A stretch of 64,000 nt of DNA. Origin: Parapristionchus giblindavisi (Eukaryota > Nematoda > Chromadorea > Rhabditida > Diplogasteridae). A program made the translations under genes and the position numbers. Position 1 is the stretch's first letter. Each line of letters begins with the position of its first letter. Below are positions 11,901 to 21,269 of the stretch, piece after piece. The notes beneath the pieces were generated by a model that was given only the letters and a program-made list of their open reading frames with translations, made no database searches and was not told the DNA's origin. The stretch covers positions 1-64,000 of the forward strand of contig CALSFV010000299.1 of NCBI GenBank assembly GCA_943737045.1, in the 5' to 3' direction.

Positions 11901-14900
11901 ATACGTAAATCACAGTTTTAATGCTATTATCAGTAATTATCATTGTACAACTCTAGCAACTCTTCTAGCTTTCTTCCTTCTTCTCCCTTTTTACCTTTTA
12001 TAGCACGGTGTGACACACCTACCGGAGAAAAGAGTGGGCGGAGGTTTAAACTTTTAGCGCATACCGTATACAGAAAACGAAAAGTGTAGTTCGCGATCAC
12101 GAAGGCATTTCCGTATAAGAAAAAAATACTGATTTGAAAAAATTCGCGCCATTCCTGAATCATGAAAAAGAACATGCTTACAGTAATTAGTAAGTATTGA
12201 AAAATCCTGATTAATGCCTGAATTCTGCAGGAATTGTTGTTGGGTCTCACAGCGAATAGAAAGAAAAAGCGAGAGCGCAGACATGTCAGACACTTTTTGT
12301 CTGCTAATTCTGTCGCCGATCGATTTCTCTTGTTGTGTCATACCGTGTATTTCGCAATTTATATTCTTTCAATTCAATAGTCCTTCATATGCACGAACAC
12401 AAACCTTTATTACAGCTCATGATAAGTCTATATCACATCAGTTCACAATAAAACTATTTCAATTTTAATCTTTATCACATTAATTTTAAAAAAATCAATT
12501 CTCTATTTCTTTCTCCACTTGTCTCGTCCCTTTCGTGCACTTGATCATCCTGGAAAAAAAACTACTGTAGGGGAAAACGAGCTTTCGTAAACCACCCTAT
12601 TAAATCATTAGTTTATTTGCCCTTATAATGCACATTTGCCTTACGTGCCTACTACGGTGGAGAACCAGTCACTAGTCACTAATTATTATCTCTCTCCAAC
12701 TAGTGCGCAATCTTTTCCACTCTCTCTGATACTCTTCTGTCCCCTGTGGCAGCCGTGCGTTGGGGTCACGGTCGAGTAGAAATATTACTCTTTTTCTACT
12801 CTTTGTTTTTTTTTCTCGGCTCTAAGTAATCAAAATATGCAAATCTATATAATTTTGGAATCTACAAATCAAGGGCTATTCTACAAGCCTAAAATTGACT
12901 GCAAAAGGACAATTTTAAATTTCTTCAATTTTTCAAGTCATGCATTGCAGTAAATATTTTATTAAAGTAATTCGAATAACAATGAAAAATAAAAAAAAGA
13001 AAATATAAAAATATTGATAAAGGAAATAAATTATATTATCGTCCGATTCCGATTCGATTTGAAAGAATGCATACACGAAAAATTGAAAAAAAGTGTTCTT
13101 TAACAGTCAATTGCAGACTTGGTAAATAGCTCTTAGCTTGTAGATTTCAAACATATTCAGATTTACAAATTTCGAATACTTATAGCCGAGAAATCCCAAA
13201 AGGAGTAGAAAAAGAGTAGCTGAAAATAAGTCACTAATGTTGCGATAATCTCATCACTACTAACCGTCGCGCGACAGGTCGTAAATGTGCCTTTCTCGGT
13301 TGTGTAGAGAGAGACTGTTACTAGGGCTAGTAAGTAGTGACTGGTTCTCGCCACCCTAGTGTCTACGCCGTAACCTCCGCCGTAAGGACAGAGGAGGTTA
13401 CGGCGTAGGCACGCAAGGCAAATGTAACGAATGGTAGGACACTCATAGACTTATTTATACTGCAGCGGTATTACTTATATATACCGTATTTAAAGTGCAT
13501 GCATACTAATTCTTGTGCATCTATTAATAATATTAATTTAACTATATAGTTTTTCTTTCGTCTCATTTTGGACACCACTCCTTCGTACCATTCATTCAGA
13601 GATCAAAAGAAACCGAAATGCGACTCCCCTGAATTTTGCCAATCAAGGATATTTCGAAAAAAAAAACAAAAAAAATTAAACAATATTTGCTCTTTCGAAA
13701 ATATCAATGCGCTAAAGTTTACTATTGATATATTGAAACGGAAGAATTGCAAATTTGTTTCGGGGAAGTATCTGCAAAAATTTATTTCGAGAAAGTATCG
13801 GAAAAGCGAAAAACTAAAAATGCACATCTCTGCTGCCAATAGGGCAAATATTGATAAGTGGTTTACAACAATTTGTTTGCTTATTCGTTCGGGTTTTGAC
13901 CACTTTTCTATGTTTATGTCACTCCTATCTTGTCGTAAAAACGTTATCACGTTATTTACGTGAAAATAAGCGAAAAATAAGCGATTTTGACAAATCTGAC
14001 CAGTTTTAAAATTTTTGGTGAAATCTGACCAGTTGGCGGAGCCAAAAATTGTTGGTCTTAGCATAATGTATGAATTAAATCGAAATTTTATTGATCTTTT
14101 GCGATATAGTAATGCCCTAATAGCTCCGATATAATGTTTGTTTATGACTGCAGATACGGTGGAGAGTGATCCTTTCGACGAAGATGAGATGGATCTACGA
14201 AAGACGGGAGCACTAGAAAGCAGTCTGTGGGAGATCAAGGTATTACATTGATTTTTGTGGATTTGTGTGACTATTGATTGATTTCGTGGAAAATGAGACT
14301 TGCCATCAAACTGTAGGATATATTTGACATCTAATAAGGGCTCGTATTTTGAGTTGGGATAGGCTCTCCTGATTGGTTGGACCTGGTGATTCGGTGTAGC
14401 ATAGAGTTAGCATAGGGAGGAGACATCGTCCCTTTCCTCAATTAATCACCGTAACGTGGAATTACACTTATCATATGATTTAGTGCTAGTATTGTGTTAG
14501 TTTTACTCACTCCATTCGCCTATTTTATTTTTCTTTTCACAACTTTACATTAAAATTACATTTCTTTCTGAGATTATTGGTGATCTGTACCATATATGCT
14601 GCGCGAAGATCCATTTCCACTTTAGTTTTGATCTTTACTTTCATTCCTCCTTCGCTTTTATTTTTTCTTCCTAAATCACCTGTTGATTCGACGTAGCACG
14701 AATATATAATAGACTAATGATATCGTTTGGTTCTTCGATACCGTCCATCATACGTGGACGACATTGTCGCTAGCGACAAGACCCACCCGATTTTGGCTCC
14801 CGACCAGGGCTGGGATTTGACGTTTGACGATTTGACGGATTGACGGTATCCATCCGTCAAATGATTTTTTGACGAAAACCGTCAAACTTTATCCGTCAAA

Positions 14901-17900
14901 TCCGTCAAAAATTAAAGCGATAATAAAAGGTGAAAAGGGCGAGAATAATCAATAAAAATATGTAATTTTTAAATTATATATTTTCAACTACCATCTCTTT
15001 ATTTTTCACGATAAATGAAGTACTGTAAATGTGTTCAGTAGTGAACACAATCGCTTTTCGTCATGCAATAAGAACATCCAAATTTATGATATCGCGTATT
15101 TAACTACGAATCGATGTTTATGTTATGTCGTTGTGCTTTTTTGTTGCTCTCAGTTGAAAACCCTTGGTAAAAGATGATTTTGAATTGAGCAAGAGCCATT
15201 TACAATATTTTGACGGATTTTCTAACCGTCAAGTTGACGTTGTGACGAATCCGTCAAATTTTCATTTGACGCCCAGCCCTGCTCCCGACCCACCCGATTT
15301 TCGCCAACATTCACTCAAAAAAATGAATGATCGAAAGCAGTAGCGTACAACGTAAAAAAGAAATTTGAAAAAAAACAGAAAAAGAATAAAAAAAGTTTCC
15401 ATATTATATTTCATGTGAATGATTTAGCTTTCCGAGTGTATTGAGTGGCAATAACAAAAAATTTTTAAATGTTAAATGTTGATTTCAGTTGGCATCGCCG
15501 TATTTGTAATCACTGACTATCTTTGCCTTTTATACGCCTTAAAAATAAAAATGCAAGTCATCTTTTATTTTGTTCGTGGTTGCGCCTTGTCTAAAGTACC
15601 AGTTCCATGTTTGACAAAGGCCTCCGCCTACGCTTGTGACAATGTCATACGTTGGCAACCTTTGCCGCTGGAAATTAAAATCGGGTGGCTGAAAGTGAAT
15701 TTTGGTTAAAACATTTTCATTTTTTATGCGAATTTTGCCTAGATCGGGTGTATCGGATGCTAAAACCGGGTGGGTTCTTCCTGCTAGCGACAATGCCGCC
15801 CACGTATGTGTGACATCGCGTTTGTCGGCAAACGGTATGCCAGCGTTCATTTATGCGGCGTCTGGTGATTCGGCGTAGCTTGAGAGTATAGTAGACCAAT
15901 GCCATCAATGCTATTCTGCGGAGTATTGCTTTATATCGGACAATGTCTAATAGTCATCTCTGATTCAGCACTTTTTTTTAAACTGTTGATTGATTTCGTG
16001 GAAAATTAGACTTGCCATCACACTTTCGGAGTTCTATGTGACATATAATGGACCGTGTTTTGTGTTGGGGATAGGTTCACCGTGGTGGGCTGTCCCTGGT
16101 TATTTGGCGTAGCATGGTTGTATAATAGTGGAATGGCTTCGTTTGTTTCTTTGGTTTGGTTCATTTACGTAGAACAACGTATATTTTATTTGGCACTTCT
16201 GATCTAGTGCTAATATTGTGTTTAATTCGCGAAAAGTTTGTGGTAGATCAATATTATTGATTGACTTTTTGAGGTTATTGAGATTGATGATGTGCAAAAT
16301 ATAGACTCGAGTTGGCATCTAATTTTTTTGATAAATGTACCATTTTTTGATAATGATAATCTAGTTGCACTTTAGTTTTGATCTTTACTACTTCTTCGCA
16401 TTGGTGCCTGGTGATTCGGCGTAGCATGGTGGTATAATAATGTGGTGGTATGGTTTGTTTCTTTGATAAAGATCACTTACGTAGAACGTCCGGTTTGTCT
16501 GTTAGTATTACAGTAAGTTGCGCGCAAAAAGTTATTATCAGTACTATTGTTTTAAGTTATTAGGATATTATTAGTGGATAATGGTTTTTTCGACTTTGAT
16601 GTCCTCTATAGGTCTGAAACATTCATTCCGCCTTTCGCTTTGATTTTGACTTAAATCGCCTATTGAATCTGCGTAGCATGGGTGTATAATAGACTGATGA
16701 CATAGTTTAGTTCTTCGATACAGAAGTGGGATAAGTGAACGATGGAGAGTACTTTCGATATTATATTTGACGTGATTTAGCTTTCCGATTGTATTGAATG
16801 GCAAATATTGATTTTTTTTAAATTTTCTAAATTTTGGGTTGAGTTGGAATCGCCTATTTTTAATCACAGGATGTTACCAATATACCTCAAAAATTCAAGC
16901 CATCATTTGTATTGTTCATGCGTTTTCTATACATGAATTCAAAACTTCTCTCTTTTTTTAGCCCAGCCAATTTTGAGCCAATGTCTCCCGCCCCCTCCCA
17001 GTCTTCATTCATAATCATACATTTTCGCCCCACCCACAATCTATTGTTTTTGCGAATTACAAACTGACCCGATCTACATCTCAAGTACTCGGAATTGACC
17101 CGACATGGGGTGATTCTTACCAATCTCGATCTCCCGCATATTCCTAGATGGGTTTCAAGACTCAAAACTGACCGCATCGACCAAAAGTGCTCGCTCACAA
17201 TGTGGGTGCTCGAAAATGTATGTTCATAATGCTGCTTCTGCGCGATATATCGAGTCCAAAACGAGTGTGTATTTGAAATGCAAAATTCAGACTGTAGTAC
17301 CTGGTGATTCGGCGTAGCATGAGCGTATAATAGATCGATGTCATCACTTGTTTTTTTTCGATTCGAGTGTTACTGTCATAGTAAATATGTCTCATCCATC
17401 ACTGTTATGGTTTTGTAGTTGTGTGACACCGAATATTTGGGGAGACAGAGAAAATGAAATTTTGATTTATTGATTGATTTCAGACACTTCAAGCGCACTG
17501 GTTGCTGCCTGTGGCGAAGCGAGCGAGATTCATCGATGCTGGACTGCGCAAGGTGATTGCCGGTTTCGGCCTTTCTAGATTACACTTAGGAGACAATAAT
17601 TGATGATTTATCCGATATCTATTATACTATTTAGTGGCTAATAACCTTGCTGTAGTCTCTTGATGGCACATTCTCATCGGCTAGTTAATTAAATTATTAT
17701 TATATTTAAATTAAATTGTATTTTAAGACGGAGGGCTTCGTTCGGTATCTCGACCCCAATGGCTACTGGAACGACGCGATCTCGAAGGCTTACGGAGAGG
17801 AATTGGTGAAGATGAAGACAGAGTATCAGAAGGAACACAATGATATGTATGCACATGTGGATGAGCTGAAGAGGAAGGTTGGTGTGATTTGACTATGAGG

Positions 17901-20900
17901 GGAGGGTGAAACGTAAATCCCACTGGTATTAAAGGTTGAATAAAAGGGATAAATTTAAGAATATGGTGTGCTAGATATTTTTAAAGGGATGAAAGAATGG
18001 TAGAGGACATTGTTTAATGGGTGAAAAATCGGACATGTCAATGACACAAAAGGCGATTGATGAGTTCGGAATCATAACTTACAAGGGAACCACTTAACCA
18101 TACCCCACTTTTGATTTCTTGACGCGAATCTTCATGGAATAAGGTTTCCGAAATAGTGGGTCAAAGGAATCACATTCGCGTTTTAAGCCCATTTTTCGGC
18201 TTCTGAAAAAATCACTAGATTTGCATCTCACACCCCTCTTTCTTGCCGCAGAATAGTCTCTCAGAAGGAAGGTTAGGGAGATAGCTGGTCGAGTTGTGTA
18301 GTGGTCTGGAGCGCTTGCGCTCACTCCGTCTTTTGGTTGTTCAATTCCTCAATGAAAGCAAATATTTTTTCTGTTTTTTCTATGGATCGTAAAAACGAGA
18401 TTTTTAATTTGGAATTTTTTCTTTAACGGAAACAATAATCCGATAAACTTCAACTACGAAAACAACTATGGTAACTGTGAACATTACTTGCTTTGGGGTG
18501 AGAAGGGGTGAAGGCTTCTGGGACATGAAACCACCCTTATAAAAGCCATAGGAAATGAAACCAGCAAACACGTAAGACCAGTGCATTTGGGATACAAAGC
18601 GAAGGAGATTATAACGTTGGGCAATTTTGTTATCATTTTGTAATGTAATCAGTTGTTTTCCTAATTCAAGTTTATTGCCTTGTTTTTTTTTAAAGAATAA
18701 TTTTCAAATTAAAAATATCGTTTTACCATCCATAGAAAAAACAGCAAAAATATTTGCTTGCATTGAGGAATTGAACCACCAAAAGACGGAGTGAGCGCAA
18801 GCGCTCCAGACCACTACACGACTCGACCAGTTATCTCAATAAACTTCCTTCCGAGAGTCTATTCTGCGGCAAGAAAGAGGGGGGTGAGATGCAAATGTAG
18901 TGCTTTTTTCAGAAGCCGAAATATGGGCTTAAAACGCGAATGTGTTTCTTTTGACCTACCTTTTCGGTAACCTTATTCCATGAAGATTCGCGTCAAGAAA
19001 TCAAAAGTAGAGAAAAATGGGGTATGGTTAAGTGGTTCCCTTGTTAGTCACTGATCGAAAAAGATCCACACTTTTATCACCATATCCTTGTAACATTGAC
19101 TTTGAAATCGATGATTTGGATACCGTCGGAATACGCAAGATCACTCTCAATACTTTTATTTTGGAAATTGCACGAAGGAATCGATATCCAGAAAACGAGA
19201 AAGGAGAATTGCAATTGAAGAACCGATCATTTTATCAACGAGCGCGCGGAATGATCTTTACATAACCCTCAATTAACTTGTTCTTTATTGATGCACATTA
19301 GTTTTGGAACCCGGCGATTTATAACCGACGATTGGGAACCATACGTGGGCGGGCATTGCCGCTAGAAATGAAAATCGGGGGGTCGGAAGCAAAAAAATGA
19401 GGCATTTATACGTCATTTTGAGTGATTTTTTTTAGAAAATCGGGGGTGTATTGCCGCTAGCGGCAGTATATTGGGAACTGTCGATTTAGAACCATAGTTT
19501 CAAAACTTGAATTTCGTAACCATGTTGATATAAATGGAATAACTTCAATATTATTGTCTAGCCATGCGGATTGTGATATCTGATTGAGATCCAAATTCCA
19601 TTGTTTTGCTATGGTATCAGATTGTGAAAAATATATATTCGAAACATTGTTTTTTTACTTCCCAAACATACTGAAGTTATTCTATTTTTATCAACATGGT
19701 TACGAAATTCAAATTTTGAAACTATGGTTATAAATCGTCGGGTTCCAAAACTAATGTGCATCAATAAAGAATAAGCTAATTGAGGTTGAACCATACATGG
19801 GCGTCGACATGGGGGTGCCCCCTGTAAAATTAAGGCTTTTCGAAAATTTGTGGAATTCCCCCTGTAAAAAATGACATTTTGGTTAAATTTTTGAAAAAAA
19901 AGGAAGGCCCCCTGTAAAATTAGCCATTTCTCGCTCGGATGCCCCCAGTTGAATTGAGCTCCAGGTACCCCGCCCATGTATGGGTTGAACAAATGATCGG
20001 TTCTTTAATTGTAATTCTTAATAGAGAGTAGTCACTTCATCCTTTCCAAGTTAAAAATTGTCTATGTGAAAGTTTTCGCCGTGAGATTCCCTACAGAGTC
20101 GTTTTAATCAGTTGTGTTCAAATCAGTTTTTCTAACGTTATTTCCGTGAAAAACTTTCATCAAAAGTAGTTTCCTAACTTTAGATTCCGAAGTCATCGAT
20201 CGCCAAACAAAAAGAAAGCTTGGTGGACTTGTGTGATCATGGTTTGGGAAAAGGGTGAAACGAGAATCCTACAAGCATAGAGGTCATTCTGTGTTTGGTC
20301 GTGTTGCTTTTTGATGTGTCCAAGTCTAGTCTGCCCCAGATCCTAGTCGGCTAGTTTTGAATTTTTACATAGATTGAGTACAGCTTTTTTGATTTTGTAA
20401 TAATCATGTGCTAGGTGATTTCTCGTTTCAACCTTTCTAGATTACACTAGAGTATACAGCCACTATCGATATATTCCAGTTTAACCTAGAAACAGCGAAG
20501 CGGTGGTAATAACTGCTCATATCATAATATGTTTTTGTGGTTCTTTCCATTAGTCAAAAGGTGCTTAGATCAATAGTTTTAAAAAGTCGGCTTAATCCAC
20601 TTTGTGATGATCTCTTGTGGTTGGTTAGTTATGATAGGCTCAATTCTCCGATCAAAATTGGGGAAAAGAAACGGAAAGCAGAGAAAACTCTTCGTTTTAC
20701 ACGCTCTCGCCCTTTTCTTTTCTTGACTTTTGCGCAGCACTAAAGACCGTTGTGATGTACCCTGCTTACATTTTATAAATGTACTTATAACTAGTGACAA
20801 AATGAGTTTTAAATATTTATAAATCTACCCCTATTCTGACCTGTCACATCTCGCTCCTTCTCATTACATTTGATGGAAATATAAATAAATCCTTGATTAC

Positions 20901-20993
20901 TTTGAGGTTCCCATCGTCGAGACGGCCCCTGATGGTCATCTTTTCCCCAAGAAGACCTTCCTCATCGACTACGAGAGTGTATGGTCCCTATGA
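2944..20993 (+). CDS. noc4: Nucleolar complex protein 4 homolog (CBF/MAK21 family), 14 exons
   Basis: Exons: 2944-3093, 3408-3545, 3726-3839, 4983-5111, 6225-6318, 7427-7515, 7898-7983, 8638-8724, 9751-9861, 10096-10253, 14154-14239, 17484-17552, 17728-17877, 20907-20993. They total 1548 nt, or 515 aa, against 516 for human NOC4L. Residues 1-96 are an acidic Asp/Glu tract. The conserved CBF/MAK21 block runs from about residue 240 to 440: YFAHFARGSTQAIFALEGL, then NFEYPKLFEEVYALTTPSSF, then FLSSTHLSTYIVASFIKK, and ALESSLWEIKTLQAHW near residues 404-420. In yeast Noc4 pairs with Nop14 in the nucleolus for 40S subunit maturation. The last exon is the least certain: its acceptor TTTGAG is weak, but it restores phase and ends at TGA. 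Otherwise exon 13 would read on to a stop 13 bases later. Introns 10, 11 and 13 are over 3 kb and full of repeats. Confidence 0.87.
5988..6178. mobile_element. Family A MITE (CATACATTTTCG ends) in noc4 intron 4
   Basis: A 191-bp element with terminal inverted repeats CATACATTTTCG and AATGTATG. Internally it carries two TATATAGTGGGTCAATTCTCG blocks. It is flanked by the 8-bp duplication ATTTTAGC (5980-5987 and 6179-6186). No coding capacity. Confidence 0.85.
6502..6683. mobile_element. Family C MITE (CATACGTGGGC ends) in noc4 intron 5
   Basis: A 182-bp element with ends CATACGTGGGC and GCCCACGTATG. The 8-bp duplication GTCACAGA lies at 6494-6501 and 6684-6691. The interior has runs of C before GATTTTT, which is diagnostic of the family. 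Confidence 0.85.
6808..7222. mobile_element. Family C MITE interrupted by a family B MITE
   Basis: A family C copy in the opposite orientation to the preceding one, with ends CATACGTGGGC and CCCACGTATG. Its flanks TTTCTTTT and TTTCTTTC match at 7 of 8 positions. A family B element sits inside it, so C came first. A G-run at 7060-7072 may be a hypervariable spot. Confidence 0.8.
6825..7028. mobile_element. Family B MITE (CATAGGTCGAA ends), nested
   Basis: Ends CATAGGTCGAAAAG and CTATTCGACCTATG, with three internal copies of a CCGGATTTTGAG block. A perfect 8-bp duplication GCGGGCAT (6817-6824 and 7029-7036) shows it inserted into the family C element. Confidence 0.87.
8103..8230. mobile_element. 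Decayed family B MITE, noc4 intron 7
   Basis: Recognised by GAATAGCTACGTTACA at the left, TTTTTCGATTTT inside and the intact right end CTTTTCGACCTATG. The left terminus has diverged and there is no clear target duplication. Confidence 0.6.
9412..9608. mobile_element. Family F MITE (CATAGGTGGGCG ends), noc4 intron 8
   Basis: A 197-bp element with ends CATAGGTGGGCGCG and GTGCCCACCTATG. The interior repeats TTTGCGCACAGCCTTGCC several times. A perfect 8-bp duplication CCAGTGAT lies at 9404-9411 and 9609-9616. Confidence 0.85.
10300..14060. repeat. Composite inverted/tandem repeat block filling noc4 intron 10
   Basis: Both edges carry CTGACCAGTTT motifs near a CCAACAAT/ATTGTTGG pair (10304-10360 and 13985-14060). 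Inside, an approximately 147-bp unit containing AACTGCACTCGAAACTGCC is repeated about three times (10945-11395), followed by inverted copies (11400-11720). The edges of that section, around 10730 and 11845, also pair (GTTAGTTATTCATTGAG with CTCAATAACCAACG). No convincing coding sequence: the longest frame (211 codons, minus strand, 13603-14238) is AT-biased and overlaps noc4 exon 11 antisense. Confidence 0.55.
12631..13424. mobile_element. Inverted-repeat element with CATTTGCC ends
   Basis: Left ACATTTGCCTTACGTGCC pairs with right GGCACGCAAGGCAAATGT. Inner arms GAGAACCAGTCAC and GTGACTGGTTCTC also pair. A second local hairpin (GCCGTAACCTCC with GGAGGTTACGGC) lies at the right end. Non-coding. 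Confidence 0.65.
14749..15340. mobile_element. Family C-like element split by a hAT-like element
   Basis: Starts CATACGTGGACG, continues with family C core sequence GACCCACCCGATTTT, and is interrupted at 14815 by a CAGGG-ended element. The right part resumes with CTCCCGACCCACCCGA. The right end is degraded, so its limit is approximate. Confidence 0.6.
14815..15281. mobile_element. hAT-like non-autonomous element (CAGGGCTGGG ends)
   Basis: A 467-bp element with ends CAGGGCTGGG and CCCAGCCCTG. A perfect 8-bp duplication CTCCCGAC lies at 14807-14814 and 15282-15289. The subterminal zones are dense in TTGACGGATTTGACG-type repeats on both sides, the usual layout of hAT transposase-binding sites. 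No transposase frame. Confidence 0.87.
15646..15808. mobile_element. Family C MITE, diverged, noc4 intron 11
   Basis: Ends CATACGTTGGCAACC and GCCGCCCACGTATG, with family C core words (AATCGGGTGG, GCTAGCGACAATGCC). The flanks are TGTGACA-like on both sides but not a clean 8-mer. Confidence 0.65.
17016..17222. mobile_element. Family G MITE (CATACATTTTCG...CCCACAAT ends)
   Basis: A 207-bp element with ends CATACATTTTCGCCCC and GGTGCTCGAAAATGTATG. A perfect 8-bp duplication TTCATAAT lies at 17008-17015 and 17223-17230. A close relative lies at 54811-55044. Confidence 0.85.
18082..19043. mobile_element. 962-bp palindromic element with TTA duplication and tRNA-like arms
   Basis: Left arm 18082-18410 is the near-perfect inverse of 18705-19043, with ends CAAGGGAACCACTTAACC and GGTTAAGTGGTTCCCTTG. 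The flanks are TTA on both sides (18079-18081 and 19044-19046), as in PIF/Harbinger-type insertions. Each arm contains a degenerate tRNA-like stretch (GTGTAGTGGTCTGGAGC, then GTTCAATTCCTC), which recalls A and B boxes. The loop is about 294 bp. No transposase. It lies in noc4 intron 13. Confidence 0.75.
19340..19469. mobile_element. Truncated family C MITE
   Basis: Starts CATACGTGGGCGGGCATTGC and has GGGGGGTCGGAAGC inside, but stops at GCTAGCGGCAGTAT without the usual CCCACGTATG end. ATTGGGAAC flanks both sides (19331-19339 and 19470-19478), so the end was lost after insertion. Confidence 0.75.
19792..19982. mobile_element. Family E MITE (CATACATGGGCG ends)
   Basis: A 191-bp element with ends CATACATGGGCG and CGCCCATGTATG. 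It has three blocks of CCCCCTGTAAAAT. A perfect 8-bp duplication GGTTGAAC lies at 19784-19791 and 19983-19990. Confidence 0.87.
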
Positions 20994-21269
20994 GAAGAGA
21001 TTACGGTATCGGGGATACGGTAGACGATGATTACTGTATCTAATTATTGATCGAATGTTACAATTGATTGTTTGTTTGTTTCTTGTTGTTCATGTTATTT
21101 TTTCCACTCCTTTTACGCTATCTCGTTTTATAGTTTACATGTTGTTACGTATGATAAAGATTGTTATTACTCGAAGAATACGTTGATTCGTACCGCGTTT
21201 AGACGCTCTATCCATATCATTGCTAACCACCGTAAGTCCGTCGGCACTAACGAGCGCAAGTTGCAGGGC
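20994..21269 (+). promoter_or_regulatory. noc4-tbp intergenic interval with tbp 5' leader
   Basis: Only 276 bp lie between the noc4 stop and the tbp ATG. I see no AATAAA. A GTAAGT donor at 21232 and a TTGCAG acceptor at 21266 frame a possible 5' UTR intron. Alternatively the TTGCAG, three bases before the ATG, is a trans-splice acceptor and the two genes share an operon. The sequence alone does not decide. Confidence 0.45.

Larger units (their letters stand above)
14270..17340. repeat. Tandem duplication in noc4 intron 11 with recurring GATTCGGCGTAGCATG motif
   Basis: About 14270-14745 and 15975-16760 are homologous (for example TTGATTGATTTCGTGGAAAA followed by GACTTGCCATCA). Around 15400-15500 matches 16760-16860 (TTAGCTTTCCGA). 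A motif close to GGTGATTCGGCGTAGCATG followed by TATAATAG recurs near 14387, 14683, 15865, 16097, 16409, 16663 and 17300, and on the same strand at 4716 in intron 3. Function unknown. Confidence 0.65.
19200..20030. mobile_element. Foldback element holding two nested MITEs
   Basis: Left TTATTGATGCACATTAG and GGAACCCGGCGATTTATAA pair with the inverse copy at 19722-19783, and the pairing resumes past 19990 (AAATGATCGGTTCTT against AAGAACCGATCATTT at about 19218). The break on the right is exactly the family E insertion; the left arm is interrupted by a family C copy. Limits approximate. Confidence 0.65.

Noticed and set aside
13603..14238. 211-codon minus-strand open frame
   Set aside because: Overlaps noc4 exon 11 antisense, is AT-biased and Phe/Ser/Ile-rich, and lies within a repeat block; no domain.
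21072..21266. Upstream extension of tbp (start MFVSCCSCYFFHS)
   Set aside because: It is open by chance; a donor/acceptor pair or trans-splice acceptor before GGCATG and the TBP-like start fit better.
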